A DNA stretch of 64,000 bases from Ruminiclostridium cellobioparum subsp. termitidis CT1112 (GCF_000350485.1 NZ_AORV01000039.1:1-64000), one strand, 5' to 3'; counted from the first letter of the stretch, positions 39,070 to 48,780 are shown. Numbers and translations: made by a program. The notes: generated by a model from the letters alone, not told the origin.

Positions 39070-39567
39070 TTAATAATGTATATCTACCTTCAGATCCTTT
39101 AAATGTTTTTCACCGGCCGAATACAGCATTATAAGCAATTCCACCGTATCGGGCTCGGGCTGTAAGGTATCCAGCGTAGCCCCCGCTTTATCCATATATC
39201 TGACCTTATACTTATACCTGCCGGTAAGATTGCTGTTATCTATATGCAAAAACTTTGTCTCATTCCCCGGCTCCAGGTACAAAGATTCGGCCCCCACACT
39301 CCTGGGACTGATATCAATTGCCTTGGAAATATCACCAGGCTCCTCAAAATCCTTAATAAGACTGCCGTTTTTTACGGCTTGGGTTACCTCAACCTTTACT
39401 ATCTGCACCACCGCATTAACTTCCAGCTGATTTCTGGTCAGTTGAGTAATCAATACCGAGTTTGAAAAAACTGCAATCAGAGGGACTGAGATAATGCCTA
39501 ATACCGCCAACGCGATTATAACCTCGGTCAAGGTCATTCCCTTGATATTTTTCAATATTTTACCCAT
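39070..39567 (-). CDS. Minor prepilin, PilV/GspI-like
   Basis: The 165-residue protein is read from MGKILKNIKG, with prepilin cleavage expected before MTLTEVIIALAVLG (Glu at position +5). A globular domain with beta strands follows. ATG 39567 is 7 bases after AAGGG; earlier in-frame ATGs have no site. It probably primes or caps the pilus with the other minor pilins. Confidence 0.85.
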   Translation of the reverse strand: MGKILKNIKGMTLTEVIIALAVLGIISVPLIAVFSNSVLITQLTRNQLEVNAVVQIVKVEVTQAVKNGSLIKDFEEPGDISKAIDISPRSVGAESLYLEPGNETKFLHIDNSNLTGRYKYKVRYMDKAGATLDTLQPEPDTVELLIMLYSAGEKHLKDLKVDIHY

Positions 39568-39615
39568 ATCAAATCCCTTCCCCATTTTGCACATAATTAT
39601 GTCCATGCGCCCGGT

Positions 39616-40833
39616 TTATTTAATAAGGACTTTTTCCTGATTGTTACCGTCCTTGATTTCCCTTGCGTTACGGTCGGTCAGGATTACTTTTTTTGTCACA
39701 TCTTTTTTCACTATATTGAGTTTGTTGCCGGAATTATTAAAAATTTTAATTTTCAAACCAAGTCCTTTATTTTCCGGTATCAGAGAAAGATTAGTGCTGA
39801 TGGTCATATTCAGATCCCTGTCGGGTGCGGCACCGCTGAAGCTTGAAGACACGCCCGCGGCGTCGGTGATTCCTACCGTATAGGAGGATTTGTTTATATT
39901 AACCGACATGGTTATATACTTGTTTGTCTTGCTGCTGTACTTATCCCTTTGCTTGTCTGTGCCGAATACCGTAAAATTGTCCCCGGCTGAAAGGAAGCTG
40001 TTCAGATTTATTTCGAAATCCTTTGTATCCGAATCGGACGCTGCCGTATTTGTCCCCAGCGTTATATTGTTTGCTTTTCCCGAGAGCACGTCCAGAGCTG
40101 TAAGCTCCAGGGGCGAAATACTACCGTACTGATACCTGTTGAATTTATGCCTGGCGTATTCATAGAACTTATCGGCAGACTCAAGCTTCAGGGCATACAT
40201 GCTTATGCTCATATTGGCTACATAATTTTCTTTGGGCGTTTCACCGGCTCCGGCATTTGTATTTGCCGGATTTGCGGGCGTTCCGGCGGAAGCCGGAGTT
40301 TTAACAGCCGTCACAGGAGTGCCGGTTTTTGCCTTTTCCTTTTCGGGCTTTATTTCAAATCTGCTTATATTTATGAGCTTTGAGCTATTTTCAATAAAAT
40401 CTACAATATCCCGGATACCTTTTATATCCTGCGTGGTAGTAAAGTCGATTTTGATTTCATAATAAACGGCTTTACCGGCCTCTTTTTTTAGCGGAGCCGC
40501 TATATTTATATTGGTAATATCGGTTCCCGCAATCTTCGCCAGCTTATCCATATATTCTATGCAATCCATAACATTGGCTTCGCTGCTCAGATAGCCATCC
40601 AGCCTTTCACTCCCGCTTTTTATGGAAAGAACCTTTGCCTTATTGGACTCCAATTCCTGCAAATTTAAATCCAATGCGGCCTTTTCACTCTGAAGCCTGC
40701 CCATCTCCTCATTTTGAGAAGCAATTTCAGGTATCACAGGCGTCCATACAAATTTATAAAACACAAATGCGTATACTAATAAGGCAAGAACACTTATAAG
40801 CATGATTTCTTTTCTTTTAAGTGCAAATTTCAT
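39616..40833 (-). CDS. pilO: Type IV pilus assembly protein PilO-like
   Basis: The 405-residue protein has a short cytoplasmic start, one transmembrane helix (about 10-28), a coiled-coil stretch (EEMGRLQSEKAALDLNLQEL) and a ferredoxin-like PilO domain (about 85-180). A Pro/Ala/Thr linker (about 185-215) leads into an extra C-terminal domain of about 190 residues, making it roughly twice the usual PilO length. With PilM and PilN it forms the inner-membrane alignment complex. Confidence 0.82.
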   Translation of the reverse strand: MKFALKRKEIMLISVLALLVYAFVFYKFVWTPVIPEIASQNEEMGRLQSEKAALDLNLQELESNKAKVLSIKSGSERLDGYLSSEANVMDCIEYMDKLAKIAGTDITNINIAAPLKKEAGKAVYYEIKIDFTTTQDIKGIRDIVDFIENSSKLINISRFEIKPEKEKAKTGTPVTAVKTPASAGTPANPANTNAGAGETPKENYVANMSISMYALKLESADKFYEYARHKFNRYQYGSISPLELTALDVLSGKANNITLGTNTAASDSDTKDFEINLNSFLSAGDNFTVFGTDKQRDKYSSKTNKYITMSVNINKSSYTVGITDAAGVSSSFSGAAPDRDLNMTISTNLSLIPENKGLGLKIKIFNNSGNKLNIVKKDVTKKVILTDRNAREIKDGNNQEKVLIK

Positions 40834-40845
40834 AGTCTGCTCCTC

Positions 40846-41415
40846 CTACTTGGCTTTTGTTGATTTATTGGTAAATTCAAGCGTATACTCCAGGTTTGCA
40901 TTGGCCTTTTGGTAGTTAAATTTGGCACTTGAGGTGTACTCGGTAAGAAGATCAACCATTGTCAGGTTTGCCATATATTCGGCTACGGCAGTACTGTCTC
41001 TGGAATATCCCTTAATGGTCAATTTACCGTTTGCATGCTGCATTGAGTTAACCGATAAGCCTACCGGAGCCGATTTCTCCACGTAATCAATCATTTCGGA
41101 TATCCGCGCCGTGCTTTGGGATATATTTTCTATAACTGTCTTTTTTGCCGAAATTTCATCCTGGGCGGCAGTAATCTGATCATTTACCTTTTTTACTTCG
41201 GCATATTTTTCGCCAGCCAGTTCATCCCGGACAGACTCAGCCCGGATTTCAAGTGTTTTAACATATAGCTTGGGACTTATGAGACCGGCGGCGGCAACCG
41301 CGAGTATGATCACAGCAAGTAATACCGACTTAACCGATAAACTTTTCTTCTCATCATCGGCTTTTATTACGGTATTGGTTTTTGCTTCTTCCGGTATAAG
41401 GTTTATATCCTTCAT
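40846..41415 (-). CDS. pilN: Type IV pilus assembly protein PilN-like
   Basis: The 189-residue protein begins MKDINLIPEEAKT, the conserved INLIP peptide that binds PilM, then one transmembrane helix (about 35-55), a coiled coil and a ferredoxin-like PilN domain. The start at 41415 follows GGAGGAG by 5 bases. It is 12 bases upstream of pilO. Confidence 0.88.
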   Translation of the reverse strand: MKDINLIPEEAKTNTVIKADDEKKSLSVKSVLLAVIILAVAAAGLISPKLYVKTLEIRAESVRDELAGEKYAEVKKVNDQITAAQDEISAKKTVIENISQSTARISEMIDYVEKSAPVGLSVNSMQHANGKLTIKGYSRDSTAVAEYMANLTMVDLLTEYTSSAKFNYQKANANLEYTLEFTNKSTKAK

Positions 41416-41445
41416 TGTTCTCCTCCTATACGGCAAATTAAAAAT

Positions 41446-42057
41446 TTATAATTCATCTTTATATAAAACAGAAATTTCCGTTTTTATTGGCTCTCTCACA
41501 TTTCTGGCTTTTGCTTTGCCTGTATTTGTCTCCAGCGGCTTTATCTGGACTGTCAGATAATCGCATTCCGGGCTGGATTCCGTTAATCTCTCAAATTTGC
41601 AGTTCATTATATCAAGGCCTGTCACAACGGTGTTATAGTCACCGTCAGTTACAGTATCACTGGGAGCTTTTTCTCCGCTGTACTGGAGCACTCCCTCGTC
41701 TCCTTCTTTTTCGCAGTAAAACCTCCAGTATTTTATTTTATATATATCCGGTTCTGCCGGGGAACCAGGATCGGTATCTATATAGCCCAGCTTCAGTGTA
41801 ATTATTTTGGGATAACCCGAGCTGTGTTCATCATCCGTATTCTCTACCGAAACAACTGCCGCCTTTCTTATGTCACCACGGATGTGTGACATGACATTGG
41901 TCACGGTGTACTGCTGGGCAATCAGTCTGCTATTATAGGTAAAGGTCTCCTGCCCGAAACTATACAGCTGGTATATGAGGGGCAGCATTATGCATATTAT
42001 GGCCAGTACAAGCAGCATTTCTATAAGGGTAAAACCCCTGTTATTCCTTTTTTTCAT
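41446..42057 (-). CDS. Minor prepilin, PulJ/PilW-like
   Basis: The 203-residue protein starts MKKRNNRG with cleavage expected before FTLIEMLLVLAIICIMLP (Glu +5). The middle has TVTNVMSHIRGDIRKAA, usual in PulJ/ComGF-like pseudopilins. It follows pilA after a 163-base spacer with a strong hairpin, so it is probably expressed at a lower level than the major pilin. Confidence 0.87.
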   Translation of the reverse strand: MKKRNNRGFTLIEMLLVLAIICIMLPLIYQLYSFGQETFTYNSRLIAQQYTVTNVMSHIRGDIRKAAVVSVENTDDEHSSGYPKIITLKLGYIDTDPGSPAEPDIYKIKYWRFYCEKEGDEGVLQYSGEKAPSDTVTDGDYNTVVTGLDIMNCKFERLTESSPECDYLTVQIKPLETNTGKAKARNVREPIKTEISVLYKDEL

Positions 42058-42142
42058 AAGGTATCACCAACTTCTGTATTTATTAGCTTATAACTGTATT
42101 AAAAGTTGAATTAAACATGTTTCCAAAAATTTTTAAGTGTAT

Positions 42143-42194
42143 CCTGTTCTCCTTTTAATTCTTTGCAAGTTCCAGTAATTAAAAGGAGAACAGG
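42143..42194. repeat. Perfect 18-pair inverted repeat downstream of pilA
   Basis: CCTGTTCTCCTTTTAATT (42143-42160) and AATTAAAAGGAGAACAGG (42177-42194) are exact complements with a 16-base loop. In the minus direction the following ATACACTTAAAAATTTTT is not a classical T tract at the stem base, so it may protect the pilA 3' end or partly terminate transcription. Confidence 0.75.
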
Positions 42195-42220
42195 GTTGTT
42201 TCTATATTATCTTCCTGATG

Positions 42221-42784
42221 TTACTCAGTAGCTACAGAAACGATTGCATCATCATCTTTTGTCGGTTCAACCTTTACGGACTGTTTGTTAGGGAATGTCT
42301 TTATCTTCCATCCCGTATAATCTCCACCACTATCAGTATTCCACTGCGGATCATAAGCATTTGCATTAACATCATCTGTAATTGCCTTTTCAGGATCTTT
42401 CAAACTTAAATATGGGCCGTATTCCTTTCCTTCTGCATCAAATATCGGTTCCATTAAAATCTGGATAAGATCATGTCCTGGAATACCTACTATAGATATA
42501 CTCGCACCACCTTCATCTTTAGCGCCAGTAAGTTTCCAATCATTGGAATCTATACAGTAGGTAAGTATTGCTTTTTCAATATTCTTAGCCTGCTGGTCAT
42601 CAGCCCTCTTCTTACTGTTGGTCAGAACTCCTCCGAACATATTGAAAGCTATAACTGCCAGAACGCCCATTATGGCTATAACTATGAGAAGTTCCACCAG
42701 TGAGAAACCTTTATTGTTTTTCAGCTTTTTCAATTTTTCACCCCCTTTAATTTCCTGTGATGTTGATAATACAACGCTGTTCAT
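42221..42784 (-). CDS. pilA: Type IV major pilin (PilA-like)
   Basis: The 187-residue reading has prepilin cleavage in NNKG|FSLVELLIVIAIMGVL (Glu +5), then the alpha-helical spine and a soluble domain. Two starts are possible: ATG 42784 with AAGGAG 9 bases upstream (26-residue leader) or an internal TTG preceded by GGGGGTGAAAAA, giving a 9-residue leader. The strong upstream and downstream signals, and its place before the minor pilins, suggest this is the main pilus subunit. PilD cleaves it, PilB extends and PilT retracts. Confidence 0.88.
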   Translation of the reverse strand: MNSVVLSTSQEIKGGEKLKKLKNNKGFSLVELLIVIAIMGVLAVIAFNMFGGVLTNSKKRADDQQAKNIEKAILTYCIDSNDWKLTGAKDEGGASISIVGIPGHDLIQILMEPIFDAEGKEYGPYLSLKDPEKAITDDVNANAYDPQWNTDSGGDYTGWKIKTFPNKQSVKVEPTKDDDAIVSVATE

Positions 42785-42819
42785 AATGTTGAACTCCTTT
42801 CTATTGCTTGTTTTTTGGT

Positions 42820-42848
42820 ATTATAAAAAGCGGTTAGCACTAACTAAA
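42820..42848 (-). promoter_or_regulatory. Candidate pilA promoter with internal palindrome
   Basis: On the minus strand TATAAT (42825-42820) stands 17 bases from a weak TTTAGT (42848-42843). The palindrome GTTAG-CA-CTAAC (42833-42844) lies between and overlaps the -35 and could be an operator. An internal promoter would explain extra pilA expression. Confidence 0.35.
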
Positions 42849-42902
42849 CGCATTCTATACAATTTTGAGTTGAACATTAGCAGAAAAATATAAGAGATGG
42901 CA

Positions 42903-44117
42903 TTAAGCCGACATTGTCTGATAGATACTCATCATAGGATAGAGGATACTTAAAATAACGAATGCAACGATTACTGCGAGAAATATTACAATGATTGGTT
43001 CAATTAGAGATGTGAGCTGCTGGACCGAGGTTTCAACCTCTTCGTCGTAAAAATCGGCGGATTTGTCAAGGGAATAGTCCAGATTTCCTGATTCTTCGCC
43101 TATACGGATCATGGAAACCATCATGGGCGGAAAATATTTCATTGCGGTCAGCGGCTGGGATAAACCCTTACCCTGCTTGATATCATTTATGACCGAATCG
43201 ATTTTCTCTTCTATAATGATATTGCCAAGCAGCTTCTGGACAACTTCCAGCGACTGGATTATAAGTACCCCCGATGCCATCAGCGTTCCCATCGTCCTTG
43301 AAAAGCGGGCGGTTATGACATTCTTTGTAACCTGCTTCATAACCGGCAGTTTTATGGCAAGGCTGCCGAAAAAGTGCCGCCCGGGAGTTGTTTTTTTAAA
43401 CCGGGCAAAACCGACAACCATTGCTATTATTACTGCCAGAATCACCCACCAAAAGGTTTGAAAAAATTTACTTATATTAATCAGTACTTTTGTAAATACA
43501 GGGAGCTCCACACCAAACCCTCCCAATATACCGGAAAATGAAGGAACCACCTTTACCATCAATACAAATATTACTCCTACGGCAACCATAAGTACTATAA
43601 CAGGATAGGTCATGGCGCTTTTTATCTTCTGGTGCAGTCTGTTTTCCTTCTCAAAATGCTCGGCCATCCTGGTAAATGTTTTATCCAGCATACCGCTGAG
43701 TTCACCGGCCTCAACCATGTAAATCAGTACTTCCGGGAAAAGGTCATCATGTTTTTTCATGGATACCGACAGTGCTGTTCCTTTTTGTATATCCTCATAT
43801 ATATCAGAGATACATTCCTTTAAGGTAGGGTTTGCGGTTTGTTCCCTTAACACATCCAGTGCCGTTGCTATGGGAACACCGGCTTCGAGTATTATGGCAA
43901 ACTGCCTGCAAAATACGGCCAGATCCTTTACCTTTACCTTGGCCTTAAAAATCGATATCTGTGATATGTCTGTAATTGCATTCAGTTCCTTGGCTTCTAC
44001 CAGGGTGTACCCTTTAAGCTCCAACTGCTCGGTCAGACTTTCCTTGTTTTTGAATTTGCTTCTTCCTTCAATGATCTTGCTTTCCGAATTTTTTGCCTTA
44101 AATTCATATGTAGGCAT
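42903..44117 (-). CDS. pilC: Type IV pilus inner-membrane platform protein PilC
   Basis: The 404-residue protein has two T2SSF domains (about 68-190 and 270-395), each with the conserved FxRxFSxxL-like start (VFCRQFAIILEAGVP and RFSRTMGTLMASGV), and three transmembrane segments. It is the platform on which the PilB and PilT ATPases act. AGGAGG is 5 bases before the ATG. Confidence 0.95.
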   Translation of the reverse strand: MPTYEFKAKNSESKIIEGRSKFKNKESLTEQLELKGYTLVEAKELNAITDISQISIFKAKVKVKDLAVFCRQFAIILEAGVPIATALDVLREQTANPTLKECISDIYEDIQKGTALSVSMKKHDDLFPEVLIYMVEAGELSGMLDKTFTRMAEHFEKENRLHQKIKSAMTYPVIVLMVAVGVIFVLMVKVVPSFSGILGGFGVELPVFTKVLINISKFFQTFWWVILAVIIAMVVGFARFKKTTPGRHFFGSLAIKLPVMKQVTKNVITARFSRTMGTLMASGVLIIQSLEVVQKLLGNIIIEEKIDSVINDIKQGKGLSQPLTAMKYFPPMMVSMIRIGEESGNLDYSLDKSADFYDEEVETSVQQLTSLIEPIIVIFLAVIVAFVILSILYPMMSIYQTMSA

Positions 44118-44173
44118 ATCTTCCTCCTTTGACAGAATTAGTTCTATTATGCAGGACCGGATTCGGACTTCGG

Positions 44174-45283
44174 TTATAACGCTATGCCAAGTGCATTTGT
44201 CAGGTAATTTATCCTGTTTACATCCAGGTTCACAGCAAACTCCACACCTGGAATATCAACAGAGTTTATCAGGTAGCAGGGCACCTTGAAAATACTCTCC
44301 AGATACTCATTGAGATGTATAAGCTGCGATCCTCCTCCGGTAATAAGTATTTTGGTTACCTTGTCACCTCCGCATCTGGTTGTGTAAAAGTCAAAACAAG
44401 TATTGATATTTTTGATTATTTCATTTACAACACCCTTTGTGATCTCACTGCAATTCCACTCCAAATCGTTATTATAATCGCGGTTCAGTATAATGCCGTA
44501 TTTCTTTTTATACATTTCGGCAAAATCCGCCTTCAATTTATCAATTATAATGTTATCAAAAATTGCCTTGTCAATATTGCTGCTGCCTATGAGAATTACT
44601 CTGTTGAATTCAATGACCTTGTTTCTCAAAATATTAACTATTGTGGTTTCGGAACCGAAATCCAATACCGCTACTGTACCTGTGTCAAACCTTTGATTGC
44701 GCTGGACACTTATTCTGTCGTCGGTTTTCTTCAGCCATATTTCGTTATTAAATAGCTTTGCAATGCTGTTGGCGGGAGTATCTACGGCGACAGGCTTAAG
44801 ATTGAGACTGTTCAATATTTCAACATAGCTGTTAATAATGCTTTGCTTAACAGCCGTAACAAATATTCTGTGTTTTTTTATACCGCCTTCATAAAAATAA
44901 TCAAGTATTTTGAAATCCACTCTGTGCTCTTTCATGTTTATGGGCATAAAACTTTCGATTTCAGTCATTACTTTATTTTCGACTTGATTTTCGGGTACAT
45001 CGTCAATCATTATTATTCTTGTAATGATATTTGTTCCCGACATTACTATTTTTGCCTCCTTGGCAGTAATGTTGTTTTCCCGCATCAACCTTTTTATTTC
45101 TTCTATAACACGGGCCTTGTTCCTTATTGCACCATTTTTGATGCAATCCTTGGGAGTGTTTCCGATGCCGAAGTTGACAACTTCAATAGCATCATCTTCC
45201 TTCTTACGTACCTGTAAAACTTTAATTAATTTAAATCCTATGTCGATTGTTAAAAAGTAATTATTAAAAAACGAAAATGCCAC
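44174..45283 (-). CDS. pilM: Type IV pilus assembly protein PilM
   Basis: The 369-residue actin-like cytoplasmic ATPase includes DIGFKLIKVLQV near the N-terminus, VLDFGSETTIVNI and ITGGGSQLIHLNEYL as phosphate- and nucleotide-binding loops. It binds the PilN N-terminal peptide. The GTG start (45283) is chosen because GGGGGG stands 6 bases before it; a TTG start nine codons earlier lacks a site. Confidence 0.92.
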   Translation of the reverse strand: MAFSFFNNYFLTIDIGFKLIKVLQVRKKEDDAIEVVNFGIGNTPKDCIKNGAIRNKARVIEEIKRLMRENNITAKEAKIVMSGTNIITRIIMIDDVPENQVENKVMTEIESFMPINMKEHRVDFKILDYFYEGGIKKHRIFVTAVKQSIINSYVEILNSLNLKPVAVDTPANSIAKLFNNEIWLKKTDDRISVQRNQRFDTGTVAVLDFGSETTIVNILRNKVIEFNRVILIGSSNIDKAIFDNIIIDKLKADFAEMYKKKYGIILNRDYNNDLEWNCSEITKGVVNEIIKNINTCFDFYTTRCGGDKVTKILITGGGSQLIHLNEYLESIFKVPCYLINSVDIPGVEFAVNLDVNRINYLTNALGIAL

Positions 45284-45326
45284 TGCAATCCCCCCTAACG
45301 AATTTATCAAATAAAATAAGCTATTT

Positions 45327-46382
45327 TTAAACTATTAATATCTTTTTTAAGTTGTCTGCATCAATGGCACATTGACACGCAGATTCATAACTTATCTTCC
45401 CGCTTCTATATAGATTTGCCAGACTGGTATCCATTGAATGCATCCCATGTTGTGCACCGTTATATATACAGCTGTTTATCTGAGGTGTCTTGGCTTCCCT
45501 GATCAAATTTGATGTTGCCGAAGTTAATGTCATAACCTCTGTTGCAACGCAGCGCCCGTGACCGTCACTGTTAATGATCAGCTGCTGTGATATTATTCCC
45601 TGCAAAACCGTTGACAGCTGATTCCTTACCTGCGGCTGCTGATGGGGCGGGAATACGTCAACAATTCTGTCGATGGTTTTTGCCGCACCTATGGTATGCA
45701 GCGTGGAAAATACCAGATGGCCTGTTTCAGCTGCAGTCAGTGCTATGGAAATCGTCTCCAGGTCACGCATTTCTCCGATAAGTATTACATCAGGGTCCTC
45801 TCTTAACGCTGCTCTTAATGCTTTTGCATACGAAACCGTATCGTTGCCTATTTCTCTCTGGTTGACAACACTTTTTTTGTGCCTGTGCATATATTCGATA
45901 GGGTCTTCAATTGTGAGGATATGGCACTTTCTGTTTGTATTTATGTAATCTATCATGGCTGCCAGGGAAGTGGATTTACCGCTTCCTGTTGGACCGGTTA
46001 CCAATACCAGCCCTCTATGCTTTGTTGCAAACTGGTATACTATCGGGGGAAGTCCGAGCATCTCTATCCTGGGAATTTCAAATGCGATACTACGCAGGGC
46101 AATAGCCACCGAACCACGCTGCTTAAACAGGTTTACCCTGAATCTTCCCGTACTGGACAGCGCATAGGAGGTATCCATTTCACCGTGACTGACAAAAACA
46201 CTGTAGGCCTTATCTCCTACACACTGCCTTGCAAGATCTTCACAATCGTCTGCAGTAAGATTACGATTGTCTCTGTAGAGCAGTTCTCCGTTAATCCTGT
46301 ATACAACCGGTATTCCGGTTGTTATATGTACATCGGATGCTTTCCTTATAAAACATTCATTTAATATCTCATTTAAATCCAT
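45327..46382 (-). CDS. pilT: Pilus retraction ATPase PilT
   Basis: The 351-residue hexameric motor has Walker A GPTGSGKSTSLAAM, Asp box TIEDPIEYMH, Walker B LREDPDVILIGEMRD, His box GHLVFSTLHTIGAA and the C-terminal SNLIREAKTPQ, matching the PilT AIRNLIRE motif. Its presence means the pili can probably retract, allowing twitching, adhesion dynamics or DNA uptake. AAGGTGA precedes the ATG at 46382. Confidence 0.95.
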   Translation of the reverse strand: MDLNEILNECFIRKASDVHITTGIPVVYRINGELLYRDNRNLTADDCEDLARQCVGDKAYSVFVSHGEMDTSYALSSTGRFRVNLFKQRGSVAIALRSIAFEIPRIEMLGLPPIVYQFATKHRGLVLVTGPTGSGKSTSLAAMIDYINTNRKCHILTIEDPIEYMHRHKKSVVNQREIGNDTVSYAKALRAALREDPDVILIGEMRDLETISIALTAAETGHLVFSTLHTIGAAKTIDRIVDVFPPHQQPQVRNQLSTVLQGIISQQLIINSDGHGRCVATEVMTLTSATSNLIREAKTPQINSCIYNGAQHGMHSMDTSLANLYRSGKISYESACQCAIDADNLKKILIV

Positions 46383-46417
46383 AAACATCACCTTAACAAA
46401 AATTTATCAATAATATA

Positions 46418-48748
46418 TTAATCCTTGCTGTAAGTAACTCGTAACATTTCATCCAGGGAGGTTGTGCCTTCCTTAACCAGCCTTATACAGCTGTCTCTCA
46501 AAGTATACATCCCCAGACTTATGGAAAGCTCTTTCAATTCGTCGGAGGTTACATTTTTAGCTATCATCTCCCTGTGCTTTCTAGTAATTTTCATGATCTC
46601 ATAAATTGCTATTCGTCCTCTATAACCTGAATCATTGCAAGCAGTGCAGCCCTTAGGCTCATAAATTTTTACCTCCTCCTCCGGATCCAGTTTCAGCAAG
46701 AGCTTTTCATTTTCATCAAGAGTATGTTCGGATTTGCATTCAGGGCATAAGCGCCTCACAAGTCTTTGAGCAATAACTCCGACAACCGAAGACGAAATGA
46801 TAAACGGCTCTATACCCATATCTATTATCCTTGTAATTGAACTTGCCGCATCATTTGTATGCAGGGTACTTAAAACAAGATGTCCTGTAATAGCAGCTCT
46901 GGTTGCAATTTCAGCAGTTTCACCATCGCGGATTTCTCCTACCATGATTATGTCCGGATCCTGTCTCAAGAATGCCCTCAATGCCGAACTAAAGGAAAGT
47001 CCGGCCTTTGAATTTACCTGCACCTGGTTTATGCCTCTGATGGTAGACTCAACAGGATCTTCGACTGTAAGAATGTTTACATTCGGCTTGCTTAACTCTC
47101 TGAGTGCAGTGTACAGGGTTGTGGATTTACCGCTTCCTGTAGGACCGGTAACCAGTACGATCCCGTGAGGGTTGTCCATGATATCGTTAAATTTCTCCAA
47201 ATCGTCTTCAAAGAGTCCCAGATCTTTTTTGGAAACATTGAATGCTTCCTTGTCTGCAATTCTGATAACAACCTTTTCGCCATGCACGGTAGGAAGAATC
47301 GATACACGCATGTCATAGTTCTTTTTATTGATGGTTACGGTTATTCTTCCATCCTGTGGTATCCTCTTTTCGGCTATATTCAATGCACTTATTATTTTTA
47401 TTCTTGCCACCATAGACGACAATATTTTTTTATCATGCCGCATCATTTCCAATAACTGTCCGTCAACCCTGTAACGGACAACTATGCAGTCTTCATAAGG
47501 CTCAATATGTATATCACTCGCTCTCTGAGTAACAGCCTTTTGAAAGATTATATTAACCATTTTAACTATGGGGGCATTTGAAACATCGCTTATATCATTC
47601 AGATCCTCATCCTGCTGAACAGATTGAATCTCAACTGCGATTTCTTCATTTATTTTCTTCATTTCCTCATCCAGGTCACCATTGAAAATGAAGCTGTTAC
47701 TATCGGGCGCAGTATTTTGAATGGGTTCGGAAGTTATTACTGCTGGCCTGGGCTGAGTTGCTTTTCCATAATGCTTTTCTATCTTTTCTGCTATCAGCTC
47801 TTCCTTCGCCAATAATGATACAATTTCCAGACCTGTCGACAGTCTCAAGTCATCCAGAGCAAATACATCCAATGGGTCTGCCATTGCTACTTTTAAAATA
47901 TCCCCATCCGCTTCAACGGGAATCAAATTGTATCTCCTTGCCAGACTATCCTTAACTAAATTTATTGCCCCGTCCGGGATATCAATTTCTCTTAAATCTA
48001 CATAAGTGGTATTCATCTGAACTTCCAGAAACTTATATAGTACGTCCTCTTTTATAAAATTCTCACCGACCAGTATTTCACCTATTTTGCCGCCTCTTTC
48101 AGACTGGATTTTCAAAGCTTCCTCCAGCTTTTCTTCAGCAAGGATTCCGCTGTTTACTAAAAGGACTCCCAACTGGCTTTTGAAAATAGGAGAATTGTTT
48201 TGATTCTGGGCTTCCAATACCTTGCGGATTTTATCCTTGTCCAGATTGGCAATATCCTCTTCGCTCAGACATATTTTCACATTCCTGTCATGCTTTGCTT
48301 TTGTGTTCTCCTTTTTAAATACTTTTTCAATAAGCCTTTCAATTTCTTTTTCACTGCCGAATACCGGATTGATCTGATACTTTGTGGAAAGGGTCAAGTC
48401 ATCAAGAGCAAACAGGTCCGACGGATCTTTCATTGCTATATAAACATTGTTCTGATCTAATTTGTAAGGTATGGCGCAATGTTTTCTGGCCACAGCTTCC
48501 GGAATTATTTTAGGTATATTCATATCTTCGAACTCGAAATTTTCCAAATCCACAAGTTCGATATTCATACTTTTGGCCTTGACGGACATAGCTTGTTTCT
48601 CATTTATTGCACCATGTTCAATTAAAATATCGAGAATAGGCTTGTTTAATGTAATATTAAGACTCCAAGCCTCCTTCAATTGAGCCATATTTATCAGGCC
48701 TTCTTCAAGAAGTATATCTTCAATACCTTTTTCTGCTATTCCTGCCAT
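46418..48748 (-). CDS. pilB: Pilus extension ATPase PilB with two N-terminal MshEN-type domains
   Basis: The 776-residue protein has duplicated N-terminal domains (about 10-140 and 195-330), each ending in a SDLFALDDLTLST / LDVFALDDLRLST motif, so two MshEN/T2SSE-N repeats. The catalytic part has GPTGSGKSTTLYTAL, LRQDPDIIMVGEIRD and a four-cysteine zinc site (CPECK, CTAC). MshEN domains can bind cyclic di-GMP in some relatives; whether these do is inference. It is the first gene of the pilus operon, with GAGGTG before ATG and a promoter about 150 bases upstream. Confidence 0.95.
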   Translation of the reverse strand: MAGIAEKGIEDILLEEGLINMAQLKEAWSLNITLNKPILDILIEHGAINEKQAMSVKAKSMNIELVDLENFEFEDMNIPKIIPEAVARKHCAIPYKLDQNNVYIAMKDPSDLFALDDLTLSTKYQINPVFGSEKEIERLIEKVFKKENTKAKHDRNVKICLSEEDIANLDKDKIRKVLEAQNQNNSPIFKSQLGVLLVNSGILAEEKLEEALKIQSERGGKIGEILVGENFIKEDVLYKFLEVQMNTTYVDLREIDIPDGAINLVKDSLARRYNLIPVEADGDILKVAMADPLDVFALDDLRLSTGLEIVSLLAKEELIAEKIEKHYGKATQPRPAVITSEPIQNTAPDSNSFIFNGDLDEEMKKINEEIAVEIQSVQQDEDLNDISDVSNAPIVKMVNIIFQKAVTQRASDIHIEPYEDCIVVRYRVDGQLLEMMRHDKKILSSMVARIKIISALNIAEKRIPQDGRITVTINKKNYDMRVSILPTVHGEKVVIRIADKEAFNVSKKDLGLFEDDLEKFNDIMDNPHGIVLVTGPTGSGKSTTLYTALRELSKPNVNILTVEDPVESTIRGINQVQVNSKAGLSFSSALRAFLRQDPDIIMVGEIRDGETAEIATRAAITGHLVLSTLHTNDAASSITRIIDMGIEPFIISSSVVGVIAQRLVRRLCPECKSEHTLDENEKLLLKLDPEEEVKIYEPKGCTACNDSGYRGRIAIYEIMKITRKHREMIAKNVTSDELKELSISLGMYTLRDSCIRLVKEGTTSLDEMLRVTYSKD

Positions 48749-48780
48749 AATTTCACCTCATATATATTATTCTATATAAT

